Source of the DNA: an uncultured Clostridia bacterium
GTDB taxonomy: Bacteria; Bacillota; Clostridia; Christensenellales; Borkfalkiaceae
NCBI GenBank assembly: GCA_947630325.1
Contig: CANRHB010000006.1
Span: forward strand, 41,539-105,538
DNA length: 64,000 nucleotides
Direction of reading: 5' to 3'
Part shown: positions 9,131-18,284 of the stretch, in pieces
Layout: every line of letters begins with the position of its first letter
How positions within the stretch are numbered: the stretch's first letter is position 1
Translations under genes and position numbers: made by a program
Notes under the pieces: model-generated
What the model saw: the letters and a program-made list of their open reading frames with translations, nothing else
The model's database searches: none
What the model was told of the DNA's origin: nothing

Positions 9131-10096
9131 TTATCCTTTGACGGAGCCGAGTTGCAAGCCGCTCTTGATGTATTTGACGACGTAAGGATACATGAGCAGA
9201 ATGGGAATGATGCTCGCCACCATTGCCGCCGCCTCCACGTTCTTGCTGTTTGCCATGAGCCATGGATCGTTCTTGTTGAGGGTATCGCTCTGCAACATGA
9301 GATAGAGGTAGTACGCGAGCGGCTGGGCGGCCTTGCCCTTTGCCGACTGCGAAATGAACATGAGCGCGGAACCGTAACCGTTCCAGCAACCGACGATCGT
9401 GAAGAAACAGCAGCTGCCGATGATGGGCAGAGACATGGGCACGATGATGCGGAAGAAGAGCTGGAGGTCGGTCGCGCCGTCGAGTTTTGCCGCCTCTTCG
9501 ATGTCCGAAGGGATCCCCTCGAAGAACGTCTTGAAGTAGAGAAGATGGGTGACGTTCGAGATGGAGATGAGAATGACCGACCAGATGGAGTCGAGCAAGC
9601 CGAACATGGACATGAGAAGGTAGATGGGCACAATGCCCGCCGAGAAGAGCATGGTGATGATGAAGTACATCAGAATGCCGCTCTTGAAGGGGAAATCGCG
9701 CTTGGAGAGCGGATATGCTGCCATTGCCTCCACTAAGTTCGACCCGATGGTGACGACGACGGTGAGGAGCACCGAATTGCCGAACGCCCGCCAGAAGTCG
9801 AGTGCGCCGTCTCCCGCAAGCACGTACTCAAACGATTTGAGGGAGGGGTCCACGGGGTAGAACACGACCTTTAAGTTACTGTTCCCGTTGTTGAACGCAA
9901 GCGAGAAATAGTTGAGCAGAGGAAAAACGATGATGACGACGCCCAAAAACAGGAACACAATGTTGACGATGTTGAGAAAGATGTCGACTTTGCTCTCCCT
10001 GATCTTGTTGGGGTTCTTCTGAAAGAGGCGCAACTTGCGGCCCTCTTTGCGGGGAGGGACTGCGGGACTTTGTTCGGGGATCATATTTTCTTCCAT
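9131..10096 (-). CDS. CUT1 carbohydrate ABC transporter permease, second subunit
   Basis: This integral membrane protein of 321 residues has six predicted helices (the first near 38-62, the last near 290-312). The EAA loop that contacts the ATPase is EEAAKLDGATDLQLFFRIIVP. The family forms the import pore with a partner permease and a solute-binding lipoprotein. The start at 10096 is set by AAGGAGG seven bases upstream; the long frame upstream is a shadow of the partner gene. It follows the other permease with a 14-base gap. No ATPase gene is seen in the locus, so a shared MsmK/UgpC-type ATPase encoded elsewhere is likely, as in many Bacillota CUT1 systems. Confidence 0.93.
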   Translation of the reverse strand: MEENMIPEQSPAVPPRKEGRKLRLFQKNPNKIRESKVDIFLNIVNIVFLFLGVVIIVFPLLNYFSLAFNNGNSNLKVVFYPVDPSLKSFEYVLAGDGALDFWRAFGNSVLLTVVVTIGSNLVEAMAAYPLSKRDFPFKSGILMYFIITMLFSAGIVPIYLLMSMFGLLDSIWSVILISISNVTHLLYFKTFFEGIPSDIEEAAKLDGATDLQLFFRIIVPMSLPIIGSCCFFTIVGCWNGYGSALMFISQSAKGKAAQPLAYYLYLMLQSDTLNKNDPWLMANSKNVEAAAMVASIIPILLMYPYVVKYIKSGLQLGSVKG

Positions 10097-10110
10097 TTTT
10101 TTGCCTCCTT

Positions 10111-11154
10111 TTACCAAAGCCCGCGCTTCATCGTCTTGGTGGTGATCGCATTGCCGATGAGCATGAGCGCCAAGGCGATGGCGCCGTTGAATACGCCGAG
10201 CGCCGTTGCAAACGGGATATTCGTGCGGTCGACGACCGAGATCTGATAGATATACGTGTCGAGCACGATCTGCGATTCGGTCAGAACGCCCGCGTTCATC
10301 TGCATCATGGTGTAGATCTGTTCGAAGCCCGTCGCCATCATGCCGCTGATGTTGAGAACGAGCATGAGCGCGATGGTGGGCATAATGGAGGGAATGGTGA
10401 GGTACCACATCTTCTGCAATCTGTTCGCGCCCTCGAGTGTTGCCGACTCATAATAAGTCTTATCGATGGCGGCGATCGCAGAATAGAAGAGGATACACCC
10501 CCACCCCGCGCCCTTCCACGCGGAGAAGAACACGGCGAGCGGTTTGAACCATGCGTCCTGCGCCATGATGTAGCCCGTGACCTGCCCGAGGAAACCCGTA
10601 TCGGGGTTGAGCAGACCCGCCCAAATACCGATGACGATCGCCCACGACAGGAAGTTGGGAATGGTGAGGATGATGAGGATCACCTTGCTCAGCGTCTGGT
10701 TTTTGAGTTCGGACAGCTGGACAGCGATGATGATGGAGAGCGGGAAACAGATGAACAGCCTGATCACGTTGATAATGAGGGTGTTCCCCACCGCCTTCCA
10801 GAATGAATCGTCCACGAAAATCGCGCCGAAGTTGGAAAACGTCCAACTGCCGTGCGTTAAGTTGTAGAGAACGTCGCCCTTGGTGAGGTTGAACTCGGGG
10901 CCCTTGAAGGCAAACAAAATGCCGAGCATGGGCAGATATGAAAAAATCAGTGTAAATGCCGCGGCAGGAAGGAGGAAAAACAAGATTCTCCGATATTTCT
11001 TGACGCGCTTCCACTGACTTTTCCAATAACCGGGCTCCTCGTAACGCCGGAAAGACGACGCCGCCTGTGTGATGGTTTCCCCGACCGGGGGGGCGGTGCC
11101 CCCCGCCGCTTCCGCGGCGGGAGTTTCGCCTGTTATCATAATTTGATCTTCCAT
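10111..11154 (-). CDS. CUT1 carbohydrate ABC transporter permease, first subunit (LplB-like)
   Basis: The protein has 347 residues: a 50-residue cytosolic N-terminal tail rich in Ala, Gly and Thr, then six membrane helices. The EAA-type loop is YYESATLEGANRLQKMWYLTIPSIMP. The tail plus FSYLPMLGILFAFKG resembles the LplB/YtcP group that pairs with large (more than 500-residue) binding lipoproteins. It lies between the binding protein gene (40-base gap) and the second permease. The substrate is probably an oligosaccharide released by the surface enzymes of this locus, by context only. Confidence 0.93.
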   Translation of the reverse strand: MEDQIMITGETPAAEAAGGTAPPVGETITQAASSFRRYEEPGYWKSQWKRVKKYRRILFFLLPAAAFTLIFSYLPMLGILFAFKGPEFNLTKGDVLYNLTHGSWTFSNFGAIFVDDSFWKAVGNTLIINVIRLFICFPLSIIIAVQLSELKNQTLSKVILIILTIPNFLSWAIVIGIWAGLLNPDTGFLGQVTGYIMAQDAWFKPLAVFFSAWKGAGWGCILFYSAIAAIDKTYYESATLEGANRLQKMWYLTIPSIMPTIALMLVLNISGMMATGFEQIYTMMQMNAGVLTESQIVLDTYIYQISVVDRTNIPFATALGVFNGAIALALMLIGNAITTKTMKRGLW

Positions 11155-11194
11155 TTTGATTCACCTATTTGTGTTTGAGGAAGGAGGTTGCGTC

Positions 11195-13090
11195 TCAGAC
11201 GCGGTTCTTTTTGACTTCGTTATACCACTTCGTCATTTCTTCCGAAATGGCCTCGGTCCAATATTTCTTCTTCTTTGCGCCCTCGCGGGTGATGTTGAGC
11301 GACGCAATGGGATCCCCCTTGACGTCGATCGCCGCGGCGATGCCGTTTTTAAGGGCGGTGCGCGCAAGAATGGACACGGGCGCCCAAAGGTTCATGGGAG
11401 GAGCCATGAACATGGGATCGGGGATCCTGCCGATGCCATCGGGATCGGATACCTGCCATGCGTCGAACCCCGTCTCCCTCAAGTGGAAGAGGGACGCCGC
11501 GGAGATCGCGTTCGTGCCGTTGCAATACTGCGAATTGTCGGCGATCTGCGAGATGTAACGGGGGGTGAGCTGGCACCAATAGCCGCCGCCCTTTACCGTG
11601 ACCTTCTCCTCGTTCATGTTGTTTTCGTCGAGGATATTGCCCGCTGAGGGGTCTTTGTTGGTGTACTTGGTATACTCGTACTCGTAGGGACGGACAAAGA
11701 TGATCTTCTCCTTCAAGTTCTCGTACTTCGCGTACTCGGCGTCCTTTTCCTTGGAGTAATCTTCCGCCTTAGGGGCGTCCGCCGAGAGCCCGACGGGGTT
11801 CTCCGTCCAAGAAGTGTCGGCGTTGCCTTTGTCGCCGGGTTTGATCTTGTTCCAATGGTCGCCCTCGACGCCCGCGTAGAAGTCGCCGAACGCCTCGATC
11901 TTCTTTGCAAGATAGTCGATGATGTAGAGGGCGCGGTCGCCTTTGTAGGCGGGAATGACGGTGTAGTAGGACACGCCGCCCGGGTCGCCCTCGAGACGGG
12001 CGACTTCCTGGTTAGAGGAGCCGTTCGTGCCGTCGCCGCGCACCCGCGTCACCCACTTGATGGCGTTTTCTTTGAGAGATTCGTAGGTGTTGGGAATGCC
12101 CATTTGATGAGCGATCTTCCCCTTCACCTTTTCGCCTTTCTCGTTGGTGAAGATGTTGTCTACCATGGCGTTGATGAGCGGGGTGACGTTCCAATAGCTG
12201 ATGTAGATGCAGGAACAAAGTTCATCCGCAAATTTTTGGTTGGCAGACGCCTGGTCGTCCTGCTGCCATGCCTCGAAGAGAATGCCGTTTTCGTGCAGAC
12301 CGTGCATGTAGGTGACATACTTATCGACGTTGGGGCTGTAAACGTATTGCTGGATCTTGCCTTGATCGTCTACATAGAAGTTCCAAGGCACGTCGAATGC
12401 GCTCTTGATCTGAGAAACTTCGCAGTTGTTGCTCCCCGGAATGCAGAAGGCGTGATATTTGTCGTTCGTCTTGCCGTAATGTTCCTGCAATTTCGTGAAG
12501 GCGTCGGTCACGCCGCCGAGGGTGTCGGGCGCGTCGTTGTAGCCGATCTGCTTCAAGTGGTCCATGTTCCACACAAGGGCGCAGTCCGTCATGCAGACAA
12601 AACCGAAATCGGGAATGCCGTAAATGTGCTTTTCGCCGTTGTTATCGGTATAGGTGACGGAGTCCCAGCCGAACTCCATGAGGTCGATGAGTTGGTAGAG
12701 CGTTCTGCCCTGCGGCGTTTTTTGCAGGAGCTCGGTGAGGTCGAGGAACGTACCGTCCTCCAAATAGGGGTGATACTGCGCCTGCGTAAGTTTCATAATA
12801 TCGAAATCCGCACGGTTGGTGAGAAAGTTATTTACTTCGTTATCCGCCGCGCCGCTCAATTCCTGATAGGTCATTTTGTATCCCGTTTTTTGCTCGATGA
12901 TCTTGGCCGAATCGTCGCTGCCGAAACCTTTGATGTTCGTCTCGGGATAAAGACCGGTAAGCGCGACGGGTTTGGAAAGGTCGACGTCCCAATCGATTTG
13001 AGATGTATACTCCTCGCCGCAACCCGAAAAATATGCGATCCCCGAAAGGAGCATAAGAGAGGCTACGGTAAGCGAGAGAACTTTTTTCAT
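11195..13090 (-). CDS. Extracellular solute-binding lipoprotein of the sugar ABC importer
   Basis: The protein has 631 residues, with a lipoprotein signal ending in FSGC (Cys24). The large two-lobed extracellular binding-protein fold is of the LplA/YtcQ type: NIKGFGSDDSAKIIEQKTGYK, ADFDIMKLTQAQYHPYLEDGTFLDLT and YGIPDFGFVCMTDCALVWNMDHL are typical of this group, in which the protein captures oligosaccharides at the membrane. It is the first gene of the transporter block and is preceded by a hairpin in the mRNA leader. No dedicated promoter was found in the 367 bases upstream, so transcription probably arrives from the 1512-residue lipoprotein gene. Confidence 0.92.
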   Translation of the reverse strand: MKKVLSLTVASLMLLSGIAYFSGCGEEYTSQIDWDVDLSKPVALTGLYPETNIKGFGSDDSAKIIEQKTGYKMTYQELSGAADNEVNNFLTNRADFDIMKLTQAQYHPYLEDGTFLDLTELLQKTPQGRTLYQLIDLMEFGWDSVTYTDNNGEKHIYGIPDFGFVCMTDCALVWNMDHLKQIGYNDAPDTLGGVTDAFTKLQEHYGKTNDKYHAFCIPGSNNCEVSQIKSAFDVPWNFYVDDQGKIQQYVYSPNVDKYVTYMHGLHENGILFEAWQQDDQASANQKFADELCSCIYISYWNVTPLINAMVDNIFTNEKGEKVKGKIAHQMGIPNTYESLKENAIKWVTRVRGDGTNGSSNQEVARLEGDPGGVSYYTVIPAYKGDRALYIIDYLAKKIEAFGDFYAGVEGDHWNKIKPGDKGNADTSWTENPVGLSADAPKAEDYSKEKDAEYAKYENLKEKIIFVRPYEYEYTKYTNKDPSAGNILDENNMNEEKVTVKGGGYWCQLTPRYISQIADNSQYCNGTNAISAASLFHLRETGFDAWQVSDPDGIGRIPDPMFMAPPMNLWAPVSILARTALKNGIAAAIDVKGDPIASLNITREGAKKKKYWTEAISEEMTKWYNEVKKNRV

Positions 13091-13457
13091 GGTTTTCCTC
13101 CTTTTATGAGATTTGTTTGTTTCCCCTATGGTCTCTCCCGCTTTTTAGGGGGGGTAAGCGGGAGAGAGTTCATAGGAGAAAAACCGTATGAGTGTAAGTG
13201 ATGTTGGTTCGTTTTTTGTGGGGGTATTGAGGACACCCCCACCACCCGCTTCGCGGGAGCCTCCCCCTTGAAGGGGTAGGCCTACCCCCACCCCCCTACC
13301 CCCCTCCCGTGGAGGGGGTTCGATTGGGGTACACCCGCCTCCCATGGAGGGAGGGCGAGTGTGGGGGAGATTGGGTTACAAAAGTGATCCACCGCCGCTC
13401 CGCGCCCGATGAAGAAGAAACAAGCGGGAGCGGACGATGGAGTTTAGGGGGGCTGTG
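13091..13457. other. Leader region between the repeat lipoprotein gene and the transporter genes
   Basis: The stretch holds a perfect 12-bp inverted repeat (13132-13143 with 13156-13167, 12-base loop) about 40 bases upstream of the binding-protein start. Next to it (about 13230-13375) lie C-rich copies of the interspersed intergenic repeat. No U-tract follows the hairpin, so it is more likely an mRNA processing or stabilising structure, as seen before highly expressed binding-protein genes, than a terminator. No promoter was recognised. Confidence 0.55.
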
Positions 13458-16400
13458 TTATTCGGTAGGAAGCGTCATCGCTTCTGTTACGCCATAACCG
13501 GTATCTGTTGCCGTTGCGCCGTTCGCAACAAGGAACTTAATTACAGATTCCAACAGATCCTTGAATGTGTGACTTGCTTCAAGTCCGTAATACACCTTGT
13601 AATCGGAGCCGCGGTAGTAGAGATCATGGTTGGGATCGCTGGTGTAGTTCCAATTCAAGCCGTTTTCGGTGAATCTCATCTTACCGACCATGGTATCATT
13701 GACCATATCGATGATGTCCTGCGTGATCTTCAAATCGGGATCATCGATGAGCATCTTTGCGATTTTAAGAACGGTACGGAGGTACTTCACGTCCGTCTTG
13801 AGGTCGGCGCTGTTCAAGCCCGCGTCAAGCCCGGAATTCTCTTTGGCGGCGATCGCCTTGGTGAGGTACTCGGGAAGTTCGATTCCCGCTTCCTCGAATT
13901 CAATCACAAAGAAGTAAATGCGGAGAGAACTAGGCCAGTTGTTATCGGAGTCGATTCCGTGGCTATCAACTCCCGCAAGAGCGGTGAGAATTTCGCCGAT
14001 CGCGTCGCCTGCGGTGTACTCCTGCGTGGCAGTACGGTCTCTCTTCGCTCCCGTCACCTTAAATGCTGCAAAGGTTGCATCTTCGCTCAATGCCTTAATG
14101 TCAGGTGCAAGAGATTCCCATGCCTCATAGACAGCTGTTCCGATGAGCAGGATAACGCCCTCTTTCTCTGTTTCCTCAAGTGCGTCGATGATAGGCTTCA
14201 CCGTATCAAGATAGTACTTCGCCTCGCTCAACAGATACCCTGCGATGGGCTCTCCGTCTGGAGCTTCCCAACCAAGATAGTTATAGCTGGTGATGTTGCC
14301 AAGGTTCTTCATGTAACCGACAACTTTAATCGCATTCTCGGAAAGGGTGGTACCGAGTATCGTATCGGAAGTCGTACCCCAACCGTTCGAATTCGCTGTG
14401 TAGTTGTTGTCCTGCAAGAATTTTGCCAGCTTCGCAACATAGTCTTTGAATTTAAGCGCAGTACCCTCGTTCGCCAGAGTGCCACCGGCATAGAGAACAA
14501 CACGGGCGATTCTGTCGCTCCAATATGTCTCCATTTGCCCAAGCGGCCATTGTGTTGCGAGATTGCCTTTGAGAACGTAACTTGCCGTCCAAACTTCGTT
14601 GAGGAATGCGAGTTCGTCTGCGGTAAGGTCTTCCATCTTTGTGATTTCTCCCTTGCCGATACGCTCTGCAATCTTTACAGTATTGACAGCGGGATAAATT
14701 GTCTCTTCATAAAGTTTGTTGAACGACTGTCCCTTGAGTTGCGTAGTCACAATGGTGGGAAGCGTGCACCCGCCTTGTACGAAGAAATCATAGAACTGCG
14801 TCAGATAAAGCGCACTTGCAAAGTAGTTTTCATCGTCAAAGTCCGTGCCTGCCGTCCAGTCAAGCCCATTATCAGGCAATACCTTACCCTCTTTTCTCAA
14901 CTGAATACCGTAGAAGATATTCGCCAAGGCCTGCGCCGCAGTATAATCTTGTTTTGCGGAGAAATCTACGTTGTAAGCTTTACATTGCGCTTTCCAAAGA
15001 TCACTATCTTCGAGAACCTTCATCTCGGCAGAGAATCTTACCCACCCGTCATAACTCGCCTTAACCTCTTTGTTATCCTGTGTGAGAAGTTGATAGCTGA
15101 CATGCGCTTTATCGATTATCGTGGGAAGTTTCTCTCTGTCGTCGACAAGGGTGCGGAACGCTTCGAGTTCGGAATAAATGTATCCCGTCTTGTCGGTCTC
15201 GGTCGTCGTCCAGCCCTTGTACGCATAACTTTCAAGTGCAGTGAACGCTTTGATCCTATCCAATATCGCTGTTGCCGCAGCAGTGCTGTTTGTGGTAGGG
15301 TCTTTCTCAAGAGGGGTCACCTCTGCCACAAAGCCGATCCCCGATGCGGTAAGTTCCGCCTTGTCATCGCAAAGCAACACAATATCGGTGATGTACTTGA
15401 CACTGCCCGCTAAATAGCCGATCGTTGTACCGCTTGCATTCTTAGCAGTAGCGTCGGGCAGACCGAAGTACTGTTCATAGAAGGTATTTCCGTCGCGGAA
15501 GTCCTTATTGTTGGTCAGGTTCCAAGCAAATCCGCCTTCAGAGAACGACGCGTCGATCATGTAAGTGTTGACGAATTCCGCCATCTTTGCATCAAGCCAA
15601 GGCAACTTACCCTCTTGCTGGTCCTTATAAATTTGACCCGCGAGGGTAAGGACAGGATAGATGTAGTCGTTGAAGTCGTTCACAAACGCCGTTGCGCGAT
15701 CGGTAGAGGTGATCTGCGCAAAAACGTTGTTGAGGAACCCGTCGGGAATGGTGACATCTGCTTCTTCCATCTGCTTCATGAGGAAGAGAATATGGAACCC
15801 GCGCTGGAAGTTGCCCGTAACATCGGAGTTAAGCGTGCCTTTCTTTGCCGTATCGGACGGGTCATATTCGCCCGAATTGATCTCGTAAGCAACTTGGAAC
15901 AAGGCTTGCAGGGCTTTCGTGCCGTCGTAAGTGACATCCTTAGCGGGGGTAGGCATATCGAACTGCGCAATGGTGTAACTCTTGCTCGTCGCCGTCGTAT
16001 CATTGAGATATTCGTTGACGGTAGCATAGAATTCATCCCACGCGTCGTAATGGTCCTGTTTGCCCGCAGAAAGACGAATGACCTTGCCCTGCTCTTCTTT
16101 ATCGAGCGCCTTGAACTTGGTGTTGATCTCGTTGAACTTCTTCGCTTCGGTCCACAGGTAGCCGGCGATGTCGGTAGTACCTTCGGGAGCTTCCCAACCG
16201 AGATAAGGATAGTTTGCAAGGAGAGAAAGCGCATTCAAGTCGGCAAGTACCGCTTTGCCCTCGTCGGTGAGTTTCATCGCTTCGAGATAAACAGCTTGTG
16301 CATTTACATAAGCCGTGAAATCGAGCACGTTGAGATGGAATGCGGTAAGAAGAGTGCCCGTGTGGGTCTCGTCACTGCCGTACAATTTACCAACTTCGTC

Positions 16401-17996
16401 GTAAACAGCTTCATAGTCCTGGAAGTTTTCAACCGTCATGGCCTTGAGGCTGTCGATCTTGTCTTGATATTCTTTCAATTCGCCGCCGAGAGCGGATTCG
16501 CCAACGGGGTTGCCGTCGAACTTGAAGGAATAATAGTCCGCGCCGTCCTTGCTCTTATAGTCGGCAAACGTGCAGTTGTTGACGATGGTGTAAGCATACA
16601 AACCATTGGATTCTACATCGTTTGCAAGCAAGAAGTCGAAGGTCTTCCCACGGAGATCGGGGGAAAGAGGTACTGTGTAGTCGAGGTCGGAGAGTTCCTC
16701 TTGCGTGGGGAAGTAAATTTCCGCTTTGGTGACGCAGAGGTCTTCGAACTTGGCGCCGTTGAAATAATCGGTGTTTTCAACCTTGGTCCCGGAGACGATT
16801 TCGTTCTTGATGTCGAGCCCCGCGATGAACATATAGTCGTTCCAAATGCCCACGGGCTTAGTCGAATAAGGAGCCACGAACTCATCGTCGATGGTGAGTT
16901 TCAACGTCTTGCCGTCCTTGATCGCAACTTCGAGTTCACAGGTGTAATACTCTTCGTCGAGTTCCTCATCCACGTGCTTGACGGTTTGGATCGTCATGTC
17001 GACGTCGGTTCCGTTAGGCGTGAAATAACCGTCCTTGTTCCACGTGCTCTCCATGAGGCATTCGCCGACCTTGTATTCCACATCGGAGAAGGAGTCGTTA
17101 CGGGAACTGCCGTGGAACTGATACCACTGACCCGTGGTCGTGTCGCAAGCGATGCCGACCGCCAACACATACTCGGGATTCCAAATATAGAACCCCATGA
17201 AAGCGTAAACGGGATCCTCTTCACCCTCGTAAGGGGGAGTGATCTTGACATCGGAGAGGTCCAATTTGTAACTCGCCTTGGACATGCCCGTGCCGTTTGC
17301 GCCTGCCGCCGTTGCCGCCGACGGGAATGCGATGACGCCCGTATCCAACGGGGAAGAAAATACCCAGCTTGCGGGGGTGTTGCACTCCGTGTCGGGTTCG
17401 CCGTGCTCATCGAGAAGGTCGAAACCGTTCCAGGACTGCACGGACACAAGCCCGAACTCCCCTATCTGGTGCGTGACGATGTTTTTGTTCCTAAGGAATC
17501 CGATGGAAGTAACGGTGTTCTTGTCGTCCCAGCAGTTGTAGCCTGCGAGAGCGTTGCCGTCCTGATAGTACCAGAACTGATCGTTGTTCTCTTCGGTGAA
17601 ACCTTTCTTATTGCGGAAGATCTTTTGCGTTTCGCCCTTTTTGAGGACATAGCCGCCTTCGCTTCCCTTTGCGGTCGCCTCGTCCTCGAAATAATCGAGG
17701 TCGGCTTCCACAACGGCATTGATCGCGTCTGCGATCGTCTTGTAACCGCCAACTTTGGTCCCCTCGTGATCATAAGCCTCGAACGCGTCCGCGGCGCGCG
17801 GATCGGCACGGCGGGTGATCGTGGGATTCTCGGGTTGTACGGGACCGAGTTCGGTCATGTCTTCCCCGCAGACGTCGCACTTGCCGTCCTTCGGGTCGAC
17901 GTCCACGTGCTCGTGGTCGTCTTTACAACCGACCAACCCCGCAAGCGCAGATGCAAACATCGCGCCGCCGAGCAGTATTGCCAACAGCTTTTTCAT
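13458..17996 (-). CDS. Large surface lipoprotein of unknown function with three internal repeats
   Basis: The protein has 1512 residues, with a lipoprotein signal ending in LVGC (Cys24). A Cys/Asp motif follows (HEHVDVDPKDGKCDVCGEDM, about 28-47). An N-terminal beta-rich region (about 60-500) may be a carbohydrate-binding-like module. Three divergent tandem repeats of about 320 residues follow, each opening with a YLGWEAP-like motif near residues 600, 927 and 1242 and a following (I/T)AGYL..EAK or equivalent. The repeats look alpha-helical and resemble no family I recognise. It is the first gene behind a strong promoter (18051-18079) and precedes the ABC importer genes. The likely role is glycan capture or a scaffold at the surface; no catalytic motif was found. 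Confidence 0.8.
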   Translation of the reverse strand: MKKLLAILLGGAMFASALAGLVGCKDDHEHVDVDPKDGKCDVCGEDMTELGPVQPENPTITRRADPRAADAFEAYDHEGTKVGGYKTIADAINAVVEADLDYFEDEATAKGSEGGYVLKKGETQKIFRNKKGFTEENNDQFWYYQDGNALAGYNCWDDKNTVTSIGFLRNKNIVTHQIGEFGLVSVQSWNGFDLLDEHGEPDTECNTPASWVFSSPLDTGVIAFPSAATAAGANGTGMSKASYKLDLSDVKITPPYEGEEDPVYAFMGFYIWNPEYVLAVGIACDTTTGQWYQFHGSSRNDSFSDVEYKVGECLMESTWNKDGYFTPNGTDVDMTIQTVKHVDEELDEEYYTCELEVAIKDGKTLKLTIDDEFVAPYSTKPVGIWNDYMFIAGLDIKNEIVSGTKVENTDYFNGAKFEDLCVTKAEIYFPTQEELSDLDYTVPLSPDLRGKTFDFLLANDVESNGLYAYTIVNNCTFADYKSKDGADYYSFKFDGNPVGESALGGELKEYQDKIDSLKAMTVENFQDYEAVYDEVGKLYGSDETHTGTLLTAFHLNVLDFTAYVNAQAVYLEAMKLTDEGKAVLADLNALSLLANYPYLGWEAPEGTTDIAGYLWTEAKKFNEINTKFKALDKEEQGKVIRLSAGKQDHYDAWDEFYATVNEYLNDTTATSKSYTIAQFDMPTPAKDVTYDGTKALQALFQVAYEINSGEYDPSDTAKKGTLNSDVTGNFQRGFHILFLMKQMEEADVTIPDGFLNNVFAQITSTDRATAFVNDFNDYIYPVLTLAGQIYKDQQEGKLPWLDAKMAEFVNTYMIDASFSEGGFAWNLTNNKDFRDGNTFYEQYFGLPDATAKNASGTTIGYLAGSVKYITDIVLLCDDKAELTASGIGFVAEVTPLEKDPTTNSTAAATAILDRIKAFTALESYAYKGWTTTETDKTGYIYSELEAFRTLVDDREKLPTIIDKAHVSYQLLTQDNKEVKASYDGWVRFSAEMKVLEDSDLWKAQCKAYNVDFSAKQDYTAAQALANIFYGIQLRKEGKVLPDNGLDWTAGTDFDDENYFASALYLTQFYDFFVQGGCTLPTIVTTQLKGQSFNKLYEETIYPAVNTVKIAERIGKGEITKMEDLTADELAFLNEVWTASYVLKGNLATQWPLGQMETYWSDRIARVVLYAGGTLANEGTALKFKDYVAKLAKFLQDNNYTANSNGWGTTSDTILGTTLSENAIKVVGYMKNLGNITSYNYLGWEAPDGEPIAGYLLSEAKYYLDTVKPIIDALEETEKEGVILLIGTAVYEAWESLAPDIKALSEDATFAAFKVTGAKRDRTATQEYTAGDAIGEILTALAGVDSHGIDSDNNWPSSLRIYFFVIEFEEAGIELPEYLTKAIAAKENSGLDAGLNSADLKTDVKYLRTVLKIAKMLIDDPDLKITQDIIDMVNDTMVGKMRFTENGLNWNYTSDPNHDLYYRGSDYKVYYGLEASHTFKDLLESVIKFLVANGATATDTGYGVTEAMTLPTE

Positions 17997-18050
17997 AATT
18001 TCCTCCTGTTTTCCCCTGATTTTACACTCGAGGATATGTTTTGTATTTTC

Positions 18051-18079
18051 ATTCTACTCCCAAATTCGAACTTTGTCAA
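18051..18079 (-). promoter_or_regulatory. Sigma-A promoter of the repeat-lipoprotein/transporter unit
   Basis: On the minus strand, TTGACA (18074-18079), a 17-base spacer and TAGAAT (18051-18056) stand about 50 bases upstream of the start codon at 17996. The ribosome site AGGAGG follows in the leader. Confidence 0.85.
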
Positions 18080-18248
18080 TAGATTTTGAAAAAAATTTTT
18101 ATTTTTTTGTTTCATTTTGGCGCGATTCAAATAAATTTACGAAAATTATGCTCTTTTGAAAAAATTTTTTTCCTTTTTATGGAGAAGCCGATGCCGCGGA
18201 AATGTTAATTTTGTTCATTGTTCAGAGGGGTGGGCGGGCTGTGGGCGC

Positions 18249-18276
18249 AAAAAAAGACCCTGCAATGCAGAGCCTT
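18249..18276 (-). terminator. Intrinsic terminator on the minus strand, probably for rpiR
   Basis: The minus-strand RNA can form a 9-bp stem (18256-18274) whose G-U pairs exist only on this strand, followed by seven U (18249-18255). It ends transcription arriving from rpiR just before the next unit's promoter, although almost 1 kb of repeats now separates it from the rpiR stop codon. Confidence 0.65.
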
Positions 18277-18284
18277 TTATATAA

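Noticed and set aside
13132-13167. Intrinsic terminator between the repeat lipoprotein and the transporter genes
   Set aside because: The 12-bp hairpin is perfect, but no T-run follows on the transcribed strand and no separate promoter for the transporter was found; an mRNA-stability role is more likely.
15615-18089. Open frame of more than 800 codons on the plus strand opposite the 1512-residue lipoprotein gene
   Set aside because: It is an antisense shadow: composition follows the minus-strand codon positions, there is no ribosome site or recognisable domain, and the minus-strand gene has a signal peptide, promoter and repeats. The same holds for other long plus-strand frames opposite 994-12000 and 20985-27170.
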